Positions 8,605 to 19,073 of a DNA stretch of 64,000 nucleotides are shown piece by piece. The stretch spans positions 248,001 to 312,000 of the forward strand of contig JAPFFF010000044.1 in NCBI GenBank assembly GCA_039105265.1. The letters run 5' to 3'. A program made the translations under genes and the position numbers. This DNA comes from Tritrichomonas musculus (Eukaryota; Parabasalia; Tritrichomonadida; Tritrichomonadidae). Positions within the stretch are counted from its first letter, which is position 1; every line of letters begins with the position of its first letter. The notes beneath the pieces are model-generated. The model was not told the origin of the DNA and did not search any database. It was given only the letters and a program-made list of their open reading frames with translations.

Positions 8605-9867
8605 ATGTTCTTCAACAACAACAACAACAACAATCTAAACTCAAAACAAAGACGAAACATCAAACGTCAAATCCAAAGAATGCCAATGCTTAATGACATG
8701 CAAATGACAAATCAGAATCAATTACTGCAACTCTTGCTGAACAAGCAAGACTCGAATCAATTACTGCAACTCTTGCTGAACAAGCAAGACTCGAATCAAT
8801 TACTGCAACTCTTGCTGAACAAGCAAGACTCGAATCAGCAGCCAGACGCAAATCAATTGTTGCAACTCTTGCTGAATAAGCAAGACTCGAATCAATTACT
8901 GCAACTCTTGCTGAATAAGCAAGACTCGAATCAATTGTTGCAACTCTTGCTGAATAAGCAAGACCAGAATCTGTCGCAAAACTTGCTGAATAAGCAAGAC
9001 TCGAATCAATTGTTGCAACTCTTGCTGAATAAGCAAGACCAGAATCTGTCGCAAAACTTGCTGAATAAGCAAGACCAGAATCTGTCGCAAAACTTGCTGA
9101 ATAAGCAAGACTCGAATCAATTACTGCAAAACTTGCTGAATAAGCAACAAGAGGAGGAAGAAGAACCTCATTTGCAAATAGAACCTGGCCATGTCATAAA
9201 TTTTTTGCCAGCTGAACCAGAGGAAGAGACAAAAAGCTGGGAAAGATTAATGGACATAATTCTCCAATCCGATCAGCAGCCAAATCCACTCACAAAGTTG
9301 AATTGGAGAATTCGTCAAATAATGACCAAATATGTGGACAAAAAGCTGGAAAAGCAAAAAGCAGATTATGAGACCAAGCTCAAGAACCTGGAGGAACAAA
9401 TTACAAAACTAAAGATACCACCACCACCTCCACCTCCACCTCCACCAGCACCAGCACCGGAAATAGATTATGCATCTGTTTCAAAAAGAGTATGCAAAGA
9501 TCAGGCTTTCTTAGATGAATTAGTGAGAGTGGTAAACAATGCCTGGGATAATAGAGAAAAGGTTGATCCAGCTGGAATTGCTAAAACTCTAGAAAGAAAG
9601 ATCAGTAGATCAGAAGAAGCAAGACGTTTAATATTCGTCCATGAAGATTTCAAAAATAAATACAGCAAAGATTATAATACATCCAAGCTCCAACAAGATC
9701 TTTATAATGACTTTGCTTCCTCAATAAAAAAGCTCGTTAATGATCCTCGAGAATACCAATATTTACTATCACTTCAGGATAATGCTCCAGATGTGAATAC
9801 TAAAAACTTACCCACAATTACAGCATGGTGGGTTGAACATTATTTAAAGACACTTTTAATAGCATAA
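8605..9867 (+). CDS. Repeat-bearing coiled-coil protein, element A
   Basis: About 420 residues; the first ATG of the frame is at 8605 (MFFNNNN). After a basic stretch comes a tandem array of 13-residue units NQLLQLLLNKQDS mixed with 12-residue units NLSQNLLNKQDQ, about eleven in all. Then an acidic segment, a heptad coil (KKLEKQKADYETKLKNLEEQ), a run of ten prolines and a well-folded-looking C-terminal domain (VCKDQAFLDELVRVVNNAW ... ITAWWVEHYLKTLL). Function unknown; the Leu/Gln repeats suggest a filament or an oligomerisation stalk. It precedes the polymerase gene on the same strand. Confidence 0.6.
   Translation: MFFNNNNNNNLNSKQRRNIKRQIQRMPMLNDMQMTNQNQLLQLLLNKQDSNQLLQLLLNKQDSNQLLQLLLNKQDSNQQPDANQLLQLLLNKQDSNQLLQLLLNKQDSNQLLQLLLNKQDQNLSQNLLNKQDSNQLLQLLLNKQDQNLSQNLLNKQDQNLSQNLLNKQDSNQLLQNLLNKQQEEEEEPHLQIEPGHVINFLPAEPEEETKSWERLMDIILQSDQQPNPLTKLNWRIRQIMTKYVDKKLEKQKADYETKLKNLEEQITKLKIPPPPPPPPPPAPAPEIDYASVSKRVCKDQAFLDELVRVVNNAWDNREKVDPAGIAKTLERKISRSEEARRLIFVHEDFKNKYSKDYNTSKLQQDLYNDFASSIKKLVNDPREYQYLLSLQDNAPDVNTKNLPTITAWWVEHYLKTLLIA
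8716..9151 (+). repeat. Coding tandem repeat, 39-bp and 36-bp units
   Basis: Units of 39 bases (AATCAATTACTGCAACTCTT plus the rest of the unit) alternate with 36-base units beginning AATCTGTCGCAAAACTTGCT. All are in frame. Some neighbours differ only in Asn-Gln-Leu codons, so the array expanded recently. The antisense frames across it are shadows. Confidence 0.9.
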
Positions 9868-9989
9868 GGTCATTAATAAACAATTCTTCTCTTATTTTTT
9901 CTTTTATTTTTTCTTTTTATTTTTAATTCTTTTATTTTTATATTTCTACAGTTTTTAGGTTAATAAAGGTCAATTTAATCACACTTAAA

Positions 9990-12900
9990 ATGGACTTCAA
10001 CAAACTTTCAAGAGAAGAATTGATAAAACTTGTTCAAACACAGCAAAATCAAATACAGAGATTACAGAGAAGTGGCTTGTCAGGAAAAAAGATGAAAACC
10101 AATATATCAAATGCAAATGCAAATGTAGATAATGACATAATGAACTTGTCTATAGACTTTTATGAAGAATCAAAGACACAAGCAAGACAAGCATACGAAA
10201 AAAGAGTACAAGAAGTGGATGATCAAGAGTTATTTCAAAGAGAACTCAAAAGACTCATGTTTATGGCTGCAAAAGAGTTCTCCTTTGATGTCGATATTGG
10301 AGACAGTGAGTGCAAGAGACTCGCATTTACAGAGATGCTTCGACACTGCTATAAGATTCGAAATAAATCAAAAGTTGTCGTCAAAGCATACACTCTTGAT
10401 GGACACGCAAAATGGTTCACTCTCAGCGACAAACATGACATAGAGAGCACAATAGGTCACATATCAGGCGAATTAGACTTGTCAGAAGAGAAATCAGATA
10501 CAAACCCAACAGTAAACTTTGAATTCATTCCAGTGAAATATGATGTACTTTTTCTGAGAAAACAACTAGACGATAAAGGAATTAAGTTCGATGTTATTAA
10601 AGAAGATGAAGATGACCATGCTTTATATCATGAAGAAGTCGAAATCGATCCAGATTATAGATCAACACCAGAAGGCTCATTCTTTCCTTTTATTAATTTA
10701 TCTAATTTAGATCTCAGTGAATTCCAAATATTCTCAAAGATAGATAAGAAAAATTATAAAGACAATTGTTTTGTCTATGCTTTGATTCAGTCAGGAGTGT
10801 TCAATGATGAAGAAATAAATCACTTGCGATATTATGTTCAAACAAAATCGATGCCAAATAACAAAATCAAAGAGATATCAGAAAAATTCAAATGCAGTTT
10901 TGTCGTGAAAAGAATCGACGAAAGGTTTGATATTAAGCATCAAATGCAGATCAAAATAGACACAAGAAAGAAAGATTATGATCGAACAGTAGAGTTGCTT
11001 CTTTATAAAGATCACTACATGATATATAGGCCAATCAAATGCACCATCTATTATCTTGAACACTCAAAAGAAATAGACGAAAAGTTCAAAGATGATAAAA
11101 ACCGCTTCATGATCAAAGGCATCAAAGGCGAAAAGATTTTTTATTCAGAAAATGGCACTCTTCCAATGATGATATTCAGAAAAATGTTTGAGCTCAATAT
11201 TTTCAGAGAGATAAGAAGCTGCGAATTATCCATATTGAATACAACCGAATACGATGGATTGAATGATTACATTGATCTTGATTATAATGAAGAATTATGC
11301 ACAAAAATAATAGACTCGAATAAAGATAAGAAGAAAGAGAAAGATTGGTCTAGAGTATATTATTCAGATTTTGAAACAGACACTACTGTATCTCCTCATC
11401 GTCCTTATTTGAATTGTACAGTGTATCGTGAAGGCCAAAATATTCACAAAATAAGCTTTGAAGGTGAAAACATTGATCGTCAGTTTCTCAATTATCTATA
11501 CAATAATTCACTAACTTATTTTCATAATTTAAAGTACGATGGTTGCTTTTTCATCAATACTCCTGGATGGAAAACACAAATAACTGAAAGAACAGGCACA
11601 GTTTTGCAAGTCATTATGCTCAAGTATGCTTCAAATGGTAAATTAGTGAAAAAGCTTACGTTTCGCAATTCCTATTCAATTATTCCATCGGCTCTCAGGA
11701 ATTTTGCATCTATGTTTAATTTAGATGTGCATAAAGAGGTTATGGCATACAAAATATACACTGAAAAAAACATTCAAAAAGCTGTTCTGCCAATCAATGA
11801 ATTCTATGAGCAGTATAGAAAAGAGAACGATGGTAAAGATGAAAGCAAACAAATCCTAGAAAATGCCAAAATAAGTGAAGCATACAATGAAAAAAATGAT
11901 TCAATTAATATTATGAAATATGCCAAGTTCTATTGTTTTAAGGATTGTATCGTTCTTATGAAAGGGCTTGAAAAATTTGATAAAGATTTGAAAGAAGTAT
12001 TCAAACAAACAGGTACAGAAATGTTAGGCGTTAATAACTTTATTTCAATATCATCTATCGGTTATCATTTCGCCAATAAATATGGATGTTTTGACGGTTG
12101 TTATCAATTAAGTGGCAAACCGCAAAACTTTATTCAAAGATGTGTAAGCGGAGGAAGAACAATGACAGCATCAAATCAAAAGCAATATATAGAAGGAAGA
12201 ATACAAGATTTTGATGCAGTTAGCCTTTATCCTTCAGCTATGTATGTAATGGATGGTGTTGCTAAAGGAAAACCGAAAATTTTGCCTCAAAATATAGACC
12301 ATGATCAATTGATGAAATATGACACTTTTTTTATTGAAATCAATATTAATGAAATCAAGTGCAAATCCGATAAGCCATATAAATTCGGGCAAGTCTTTAG
12401 ACGAAATGATAAGGGCTCAAAAATATTTGACAATGACCCTGTTAGCAATTTTTATATTGACAAGATTGCACTAATGGATTTAATAGAGTTCTATGATATC
12501 AAATACGAAATCATTCGTGGTTACTATTTTGATGAAGGATTTAATAAGAAGATTAATGAGTTCATTCTTGGATTATTTAATTTAAGACTCAAATATAAGA
12601 AAGAGAAGAATCCACTACAGTCAACGATCAAATTGCTATTGAATTCAATCTATGGCAAATCAATATTGAAAGCGATGAAAACCGAAACAAAAAGTGTACC
12701 CAGAGATGAGCTAATGAAATACATTTGGCGCAATTATAACTTTATCACAGAAATCTATGATGAACCGACAATTGATAGATGCTATGTGAAAAAGCTGAAG
12801 CCGATCAATGATCATTTCAATCTCCCACAATTTGGTGCTAGCGTTCTTTCATGGTCAAAACATTTGATGAATCGTGTTATGGCTAGTGCAGAACAAAAAG

Positions 12901-13089
12901 GGATTGAAATATTCTATCAAGATACCGATAGCATGCACCTATATGAAGATGATGTGAAAAAAGTGGCAGAGATCTTTAAGGAGAAATATAATGCTGAATT
13001 AATAGGTGAAAACATGTGTCAATTTCATAATGATTTTGACGGTTTTGAGGGTGCAGTAGGCCAAATACATTCACGAAAACTGATCGCAT
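9990..13089 (+). pseudogene. Protein-primed DNA polymerase B, main part, element A (interrupted by element B)
   Basis: About 1033 residues before the insertion point. In order: an N-terminal coil; an OTU-like lead domain (DNCFVYALIQSGV near 255, KDHYMIY near 338); exonuclease motifs YSDFETD near 458, FHNLKYDG near 510 and YCFKDC near 647; polymerase motif A DFDAVSLYPSAM near 740; motif B LLNSIYGKS near 882; motif C YQDTDSM near 975. This is the protein-primed family B enzyme of Mavericks that copies the linear element. Unlike B and C it has no HNH module before motif A. Element B sits in the gene; the distal part lies at 36340-36603. Confidence 0.93.
13084..13089. repeat. Left copy of 6-bp target-site duplication of element B
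   Basis: TCGCAT here is repeated at 36335-36340, immediately outside the two ends of element B. Six bases is the usual Maverick/Polinton duplication length. It fixes the insertion point in the polymerase gene of A. Confidence 0.95.
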
Positions 13090-13320
13090 AGTAGTAATAT
13101 AATGTTCGCTCTGGTACCCCGAATAACTACTGATAAGAATTTCCTTGTCTCCCAATACCAGGAACCAAGCTCCCAGAAAAATTGACAATTCAACACCAAA
13201 CTCTTCATAAACACGTTAGAGACCTACCTCAGGAACCAAGCTCCCAGAACAAGTTTGAAATTCGTTGGAAACTTACTTGGTAAACCAAGCTCCCAGAACA
13301 AGTTATGAAATTTGTTAGGG
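13090..13320 (+). repeat. Left terminal inverted repeat of element B
   Basis: Matches 36106-36334 in reverse complement with only a few small differences near the inner edge. Inside it, AACCAAGCTCCCAGAA occurs three times (near 13162, 13233 and 13283), so the terminus carries spaced sub-repeats that could bind integrase or terminal protein. The outermost bases are AGTAGTAATATAATG. Confidence 0.95.
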
Positions 13321-13383
13321 GTGGTCAATAGATATAAAAATAAATTTTAAATTAAGAATTTGTTTTTTTATCTTATTTAAAAA

Positions 13384-13815
13384 ATGCAACAACGCATCGA
13401 CCATATCATTTCTGAATTACTTGCTTTGAAAACCGAATTCGAACAATTAAATAATATATCAAATGAAACACAAATTGAACAACCAACTGAATCTGAGGTC
13501 AACGAAGTTGCCCGAGGCTATGCCGAGGCACAAAGTGTCGAACCATCAACTGAATCAACTGAACAATCAAATGAATTAAATCCTATACGAAGAAGAACAA
13601 ATCGTTCATTTCCATTAAACAAATCCAAATTCCTTAATGATGAACAGAGAGACCAAGTTCTTCAATTTGCTTCTGACCATAAAGAAACAATTATGAATCA
13701 ACCAAGGTCTAATCGAATTCAATTCCTTCAGAATCTAATTCGTGAACAATTAAATATCAATTTATCGTTATATATGACGGGAAAACTGATTCAAATAATC
13801 TCATCCAACAATTAA
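13384..13815 (+). CDS. Hypothetical end-proximal protein, element B
   Basis: 143 residues, the first gene inside the left inverted repeat. An N-terminal helix (HIISELLALKTEFEQL) is followed by a Glu/Ser/Thr-rich linker and a basic helical C-terminal domain (KFLNDEQRDQVLQFASDHK ... LIREQLNINLSL) with a helix-turn-helix look. The linker includes a palindromic block at 13493-13516 shared with non-coding clusters of the same element, giving residues EVNEVARG. Function unknown. Confidence 0.5.
   Translation: MQQRIDHIISELLALKTEFEQLNNISNETQIEQPTESEVNEVARGYAEAQSVEPSTESTEQSNELNPIRRRTNRSFPLNKSKFLNDEQRDQVLQFASDHKETIMNQPRSNRIQFLQNLIREQLNINLSLYMTGKLIQIISSNN
13493..13516 (+). repeat. In-frame palindromic block shared with two non-coding clusters of element B
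   Basis: This 24-base block holds the hairpin CAAC-GAA-GTTG flanked by CTGAGGT and CCCGAG. The reverse complement of 27890-27913 and of 28668-28691 is the same over 24 bases except that the 3-nt loop reads TTC. So the flanks and stem are shared while the loop is reversed. It lies within the coding frame of the gene 13384-13815. Confidence 0.85.
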
Positions 13816-13840
13816 GCTAAAAAAAATTTTTTTATATTAT

Positions 13841-16516
13841 TTATGCCTTAAAGCATGCAAGTGTTTTATTATCTATTATTGCAGTTATGATACCAACAGT
13901 CATACGTTTAATCTTTGATGTTATTGCAGTTTCACCACTGAGAATCTTCAATTTATTATCTTCATTATCAATAAATACTTCATCTCCAATACCATAACAA
14001 GATGAATCATCAACTTTCAAAAGATAATCACCATGGGAAGCAAATGTTATAGCATTATTTTTTTCATCAATTCTAACACAAATACCAACATATTCTTTCC
14101 ATGAACCAGTAGTTTTGACACTGCAAATACAATCTGTAGTATCATTCACAGTTGAAAGTACCCAAGTATCACCAACATGTTTATAAACCTTACCGGTCAA
14201 ATATACAGGAGCTCCAATAACGAAATCATTAATAGAGTTCATTGATGACTCGATTGGAGCATAATGTGTGATTGTTGTACTGGCAATTGCGTGAAGTTTA
14301 TCAACATATGACTTCAATGCAAAGTTATCAGTCACAAATTTCACCGAAGTAATCATATCATTGTTCACATGTCGGCGACGGATTAGTGTGATAGATGCAT
14401 CATATATATTGGTCAGTGTATCGTCCGCGGCTCTCAATGAGATAATATGGGTATTATAATTAATATTTATTAATTCACCACTGGTTGATTTGTAAATCAT
14501 ATTCAAACTTTTAAATAAACTGTATCCGTATTCAGCTTCTTCATATGATACATCATCAGCATTTCGTTTGAATTTGACGATAATAGTTTCGGTAGTGAAT
14601 ACTTTCCTTACATCATCATCAGGAACTACACAACCACTATCATTCTGTGTACATTGAATTGTGATTTGTTGGGAACCTTCATTAGTAATACTCTCAGTTT
14701 TTACAAATGGTGATTCAATTTGAGCTTTAATGACATTCATTAACCATTGAGTATTGCCACTTGAATTATACACCATAAATTCACCACGGTCATACCATAC
14801 AATAGATAATCCATTATCTAACATCATTCTATATCCTCTCTTATATTTTTCATAAGGCTTGAATATCAAATCAAAATGTTGTATATTGTTAATGTAATCC
14901 GTGTTAGAACCCCAATTAACATCAAATATCACATGTATATTGGTTTCTGGCAAGTATGGTTTTACAAATATATAATCACGAACTGGTGCAGGATATTCAA
15001 TATTCAATTCGGTTCCATATAATGCAGTACTCAGTGCAGATTCATTAACCAAATCTGTGGGTATCTCAGGGATATCTGTTTTCAATGCATACTTATCTAA
15101 TTCATAAGCCAATTCATCTTCATCAACAAACTTCTCATCAGCTTGTGCACTAGTAAAATAAGCTGTCAGGTCAACATCTTTAATATCGCTCTTCAATGCA
15201 TATTTATCTTGGAGAAATGCAAGATTAACAACACTGTTTAAGTTTGTTTCATCATAATCTTCATTTGCAATATAGCAACTTATTATATTGATTCTATGTT
15301 GGTTATCAAAATCATAAACAACTCCACAACTTGAACTCATTTCTAATGTTAATGCTATATTTTGAACACCATTATTTAAAATATAATCATTATTATTAAT
15401 ACTTGATATAGTGAATATTCCTTGATATTTAATATTTTCATCAGTCTTATCATATCCATCAAATAACATTCCATATTGTTTCCATTTTTCAAAATATTGA
15501 CTTGCATTAGTATAAAGAACCGAAAGAGTATTAATACTATTACCTTCATCATAAGTTAATTCTAATTCTTGATTGAAAGTAATTTTTTTATCAATTATTT
15601 CTGGAATATCAGATTTTAATGCAAAAGTGTTTGACACATATCTTGCCGAATAAATGTTTTTGTTTGTTGGTTCAACAGTTTTGGTTATTGAACATGATAA
15701 TATTTCTGGTGTTTCACCAGTTCCTGGATTAATTAATTCATGTGATTGATATAGTATCCAAAGACCAGAACTACTTCCGTCGATACGCAGTATCTGAGAG
15801 GGTTGATTATCATCATCGTCATTGTACGAATAGTCTGCGTGAACATAATGGGCCGTATAGAAATTGTCTGATGATACAATATCCAACCCATATTGCTCAA
15901 TCAGTTCATGATATGTGTTGTAATCTAAATCAGGAATTGTATTATTGACGATTTTGAATTGAATAGTTGTTTGCCCCTCAATAATTTCTGGAATTTCGCT
16001 TTTCACTTGCTCAATAGCAAGGGTCATATCTGTTGTCAAAGTATAATTTGTCAAATCAACAGGTTCTGGAATGTCTTCTTTTTTTGCATACAATGTCATA
16101 TCTGGCAAGTCCTGAGTCTTCGTGTACTCATTTAAGTTCGTAAGCTTTGCATATGGTTCCAAAGCAGTTGTCAAAGCAGATTCATTAACCAAATCTGTAG
16201 GTATTTCAGGTATGTCAGTTGATAATGCAAAATTGTTAACAACGTAATCACGTAATGTATTAACAGCGTTTTCAATTTCTTCACTACTAGCATACTTTAA
16301 TAATTCTTTATTGAATTCCTCTGTTTTCAAATAATCGAATAAATCAGTTGTTTTCGCATATGGTTTTAATAATTCTTTCAATTCCTCAGTATTCAAGCTT
16401 GACCCTAAATTATTTCCGTTATTGCATTGGCAAGAATATTTCTTGATATATTCTATTATCAATTCATCAATTGTATTTACTTTTTTTATAGTACCCGCTT
16501 GTTCTATCGTGAACAT
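13841..16516 (-). CDS. Fibre-like protein with ALKSDIPEI repeats, element B
   Basis: About 891 residues from the ATG at 16516 (MFTIEQAG). It repeats short units of the form YALKSDIPEI, YAKTTDLFDYL, NFALKSYVDKL and DLVNESALTTALEPYAKL, spaced by beta-rich stretches. Such Asp-Ile/Leu-Thr-Asp repeats are typical of trimeric tail-fibre and adhesin shafts in phages and large viruses. The final part (ITHYAPIESSMNSI to the end) looks like a compact head. A receptor-binding fibre for virions is inferred. Similar motifs occur in A (37349-43940). Its ATG is 14 bases from that of the opposite gene at 16531. Confidence 0.65.
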   Translation of the reverse strand: MFTIEQAGTIKKVNTIDELIIEYIKKYSCQCNNGNNLGSSLNTEELKELLKPYAKTTDLFDYLKTEEFNKELLKYASSEEIENAVNTLRDYVVNNFALSTDIPEIPTDLVNESALTTALEPYAKLTNLNEYTKTQDLPDMTLYAKKEDIPEPVDLTNYTLTTDMTLAIEQVKSEIPEIIEGQTTIQFKIVNNTIPDLDYNTYHELIEQYGLDIVSSDNFYTAHYVHADYSYNDDDDNQPSQILRIDGSSSGLWILYQSHELINPGTGETPEILSCSITKTVEPTNKNIYSARYVSNTFALKSDIPEIIDKKITFNQELELTYDEGNSINTLSVLYTNASQYFEKWKQYGMLFDGYDKTDENIKYQGIFTISSINNNDYILNNGVQNIALTLEMSSSCGVVYDFDNQHRINIISCYIANEDYDETNLNSVVNLAFLQDKYALKSDIKDVDLTAYFTSAQADEKFVDEDELAYELDKYALKTDIPEIPTDLVNESALSTALYGTELNIEYPAPVRDYIFVKPYLPETNIHVIFDVNWGSNTDYINNIQHFDLIFKPYEKYKRGYRMMLDNGLSIVWYDRGEFMVYNSSGNTQWLMNVIKAQIESPFVKTESITNEGSQQITIQCTQNDSGCVVPDDDVRKVFTTETIIVKFKRNADDVSYEEAEYGYSLFKSLNMIYKSTSGELININYNTHIISLRAADDTLTNIYDASITLIRRRHVNNDMITSVKFVTDNFALKSYVDKLHAIASTTITHYAPIESSMNSINDFVIGAPVYLTGKVYKHVGDTWVLSTVNDTTDCICSVKTTGSWKEYVGICVRIDEKNNAITFASHGDYLLKVDDSSCYGIGDEVFIDNEDNKLKILSGETAITSKIKRMTVGIITAIIDNKTLACFKA

Positions 16517-16530
16517 TTTGGGAATAATAA

Positions 16531-19065
16531 ATGATAACAAACATAAATGAAGATTTCATACTAAACGAAGTAAAAAAAGGGGACTATCAAGATATGCTCA
16601 TATTCATGTTCCAAAATAGTAAGTTAACACAAATAACAACAATTATTGGTAATATTATTGAGTATCTTAAGAATCCTCGTAACTATGTCAAAGATGTAAA
16701 AACAAATTTAAAAGATATGCTTGATAAATATAACGCAAAGCCTAAAGGAACTTCAAGACAAAAAAATGAATTAGCTAAAATACTTGATTCAAAAGCGAAT
16801 TACTTTATTGATTTAACCAACTATCTGAAAAATAAAGCTGCGGGCTCTCGCAGCCTCCGACAAGCGGAGGAAGAAAAACCTGTTGCCATTCCACAAATTG
16901 AGGAGGAGGAGGAGCCCGATTTAGCAGACCATTATTTCAGAAATCGAATTAATAAAGACATTGAATCACTTAATGATTTAGTTATACTTGATAGTAATCA
17001 TATTAATGCTTTACAATTATTTTATCGTATTGCTGATGACTCAGAGAAGTATTCAGTATTCAATAAAAAAGATACCGCACAGATTCAATCACTTGTCAAA
17101 TCATTGACAAATAATATAGACTCACATAAAAACAATGAGGCATCAGATAATATAAATAACCTAATGCAATTTGAGAATATTAGAAGAAAAACCAATATTG
17201 AAACAATGAGGAAGATAGCAGAATCTAATCAAGAAGGTCAACAATTATTAGATGCTTACAATAAATCTTCTACAATTGATGCTAATCAACTTAAGAAATT
17301 TGGCTTATTAAACGACGAGTTTACTACTGAAAACCTTTATGATTATTATAATCGAGCTATAAATCCCAAAGATGATTCTGACATCAGAGTAAAAAAACTT
17401 GTATTACAATTACATGATGCAATACGCGAAACAAACATATTTGAAGAAACAACTGAGCCTAAAAACAAAAAGAAGCTCAAACAATTAATAAAGTATATTA
17501 TAGAAAAGCACTTTGTGCCTGGCGCCGAAGGCGCAAATGGTGACCGAGAAATATTTTATAACATGAATAGTGATTCACAAAGTTCTGACGATAATAATGT
17601 TGATAATGAATATTTTTCCATTCCTAAATCAATGTCAAAGCCTGTATTTAAATCACCATCTAAAAAACCTGTACTTAGTTCTGAAAACTACGAAGATTTA
17701 TTTAATGTTGATATTGCAGCACCAGAAGGTGTATCGCCAATCGATACTGCTGAATTCAAAAGCAATTATATGCAGTCTGTCCCAACTGGTAAACGTGCTG
17801 GTAAAACATTTGAAGCTTCACAAAAACGTTTAAATGACTTATACATTTTCGAAAATAAACAAAGTATTGATGTTAGTAAATTCCGAGGGGAATTATTTGA
17901 TATTCTTATTAATGGTAATTATCGTATTAAATTCTCTCCAAAATGTGCTACAAGAGATGGCGCAGAAGCCTATTGTAAGAAGAAATTTGATAAAAATGGA
18001 TATCCATTATATCGATTAATTCCTGCAAGGAGAGACACATTAGACCCTCTTGGTAATCCAATTTGTGACTTAAATGGCGACAAAGTAGAGGACATCGTTA
18101 TTGTTGATACTCGTGGTAAACCTGTTATAATTAATGGATTCCGTCTTGTTAAAGCAGACCCTTATAAGAAATTATGGCAAACCGAACGCATTGCTGGTAA
18201 AACAAATGATTCATTTGAAGTATGGATGAAAAATCTTACTGGTACTACTAAAACATGGAATTATGAACAAGACCAATGGGATGCTGGTAAAATCAAGACT
18301 AAATATGATGAAAAGTTCATTAAAGCAGTTAATGCTTATCAGAAGGTTGGCTTATCTAAACCCAAAGTCAGCACCAAACTTAATGCAAGAGGATTATGGA
18401 GTTCAATCTTTTCAAAAATATGGCAATTAGCACTCTTTAATATGTTTGGAGATGATGAACAACAGGGAAATTATCAATTTTTGGAACCATTGAAGTGTTT
18501 ATTCAGTTACTTAAAAACATGTACCGCTGTATTTATTTTACAATATGAATTGAAAGTAATGAAATCACATAAATGTAATAATTGGAATGAATGGGTTAAA
18601 TATAAAAAAGTACACTCAAAAGCAGTAAATTCTGAATTAGGTCTTAAGATTCAAGAAGATTATAATACTAATATGAAAGATGTTATCCCAATTGGCGGTG
18701 AAATAAATGGTTCAGCTGAAATATCAAAACGATTAGGAGAAATATTAACTCAAACAATTGAACTAATAGCTAACGTTGGACTTGGATATACAGAAGAAAA
18801 GAAAGAACGATTTACACAATTAGCACGGGAAATATTGGAAAATAAATTAACTAAAGAAGAAAAGAAACAATTACGAGAACACTTTGGTTCAAATATTGAT
18901 AAACATATTAATTTGAAAGTTGGCGGAAATTACATTGAAGTTAAAAATTTGTATAAATCAATGTATGATGATTATCGCGACAAAACATATATTAAATCAA
19001 GAACTGATGAAAAACTAGCTAATGTTGAATCTGATGATGATGATGATTCTGAAGCTGAAGTATAA
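16531..19065 (+). CDS. Large virion-like protein with VNGFRL motif, element B
   Basis: 844 residues. The N-terminal half is helical and charged. The C-terminal half matches the 403-residue gene at 54279 in element C: DLNGDKVEDIVIVDTRGKP and VIINGFRLVKADPYK correspond to DEDGIDEFVVRRDGK and VAVNGYTTKASDFPFK, followed by a shared region near KLNARGLWSSIFSKI. A DxDG turn then a V(I)NG(F/Y) strand recurs in virion-associated proteins of large DNA viruses; an internal virion role is inference. In-frame hairpins occur at 16854-16870 and 17522-17534. The tail ends in an Asp/Glu run. Confidence 0.55.
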   Translation: MITNINEDFILNEVKKGDYQDMLIFMFQNSKLTQITTIIGNIIEYLKNPRNYVKDVKTNLKDMLDKYNAKPKGTSRQKNELAKILDSKANYFIDLTNYLKNKAAGSRSLRQAEEEKPVAIPQIEEEEEPDLADHYFRNRINKDIESLNDLVILDSNHINALQLFYRIADDSEKYSVFNKKDTAQIQSLVKSLTNNIDSHKNNEASDNINNLMQFENIRRKTNIETMRKIAESNQEGQQLLDAYNKSSTIDANQLKKFGLLNDEFTTENLYDYYNRAINPKDDSDIRVKKLVLQLHDAIRETNIFEETTEPKNKKKLKQLIKYIIEKHFVPGAEGANGDREIFYNMNSDSQSSDDNNVDNEYFSIPKSMSKPVFKSPSKKPVLSSENYEDLFNVDIAAPEGVSPIDTAEFKSNYMQSVPTGKRAGKTFEASQKRLNDLYIFENKQSIDVSKFRGELFDILINGNYRIKFSPKCATRDGAEAYCKKKFDKNGYPLYRLIPARRDTLDPLGNPICDLNGDKVEDIVIVDTRGKPVIINGFRLVKADPYKKLWQTERIAGKTNDSFEVWMKNLTGTTKTWNYEQDQWDAGKIKTKYDEKFIKAVNAYQKVGLSKPKVSTKLNARGLWSSIFSKIWQLALFNMFGDDEQQGNYQFLEPLKCLFSYLKTCTAVFILQYELKVMKSHKCNNWNEWVKYKKVHSKAVNSELGLKIQEDYNTNMKDVIPIGGEINGSAEISKRLGEILTQTIELIANVGLGYTEEKKERFTQLAREILENKLTKEEKKQLREHFGSNIDKHINLKVGGNYIEVKNLYKSMYDDYRDKTYIKSRTDEKLANVESDDDDDSEAEV
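17522..17534. repeat. In-frame triloop hairpin GCGCC-GAA-GGCGC
   Basis: A 13-base palindrome with a 3-nt loop inside the coding frame of 16531-19065. It is much richer in G+C than its neighbours. A second coding hairpin in the same gene is at 16854-16870 (CCTCCG/CGGAGG). Same design as the mini-hairpins elsewhere in B and C. Confidence 0.8.
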
Positions 19066-19073
19066 AAAAATAT

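Noticed and set aside
8716-9151. Regular 36-39 bp repeats resembling a CRISPR array
   Set aside because: The repeats are back to back with no unique spacers and lie in frame in a protein gene of a eukaryotic element.
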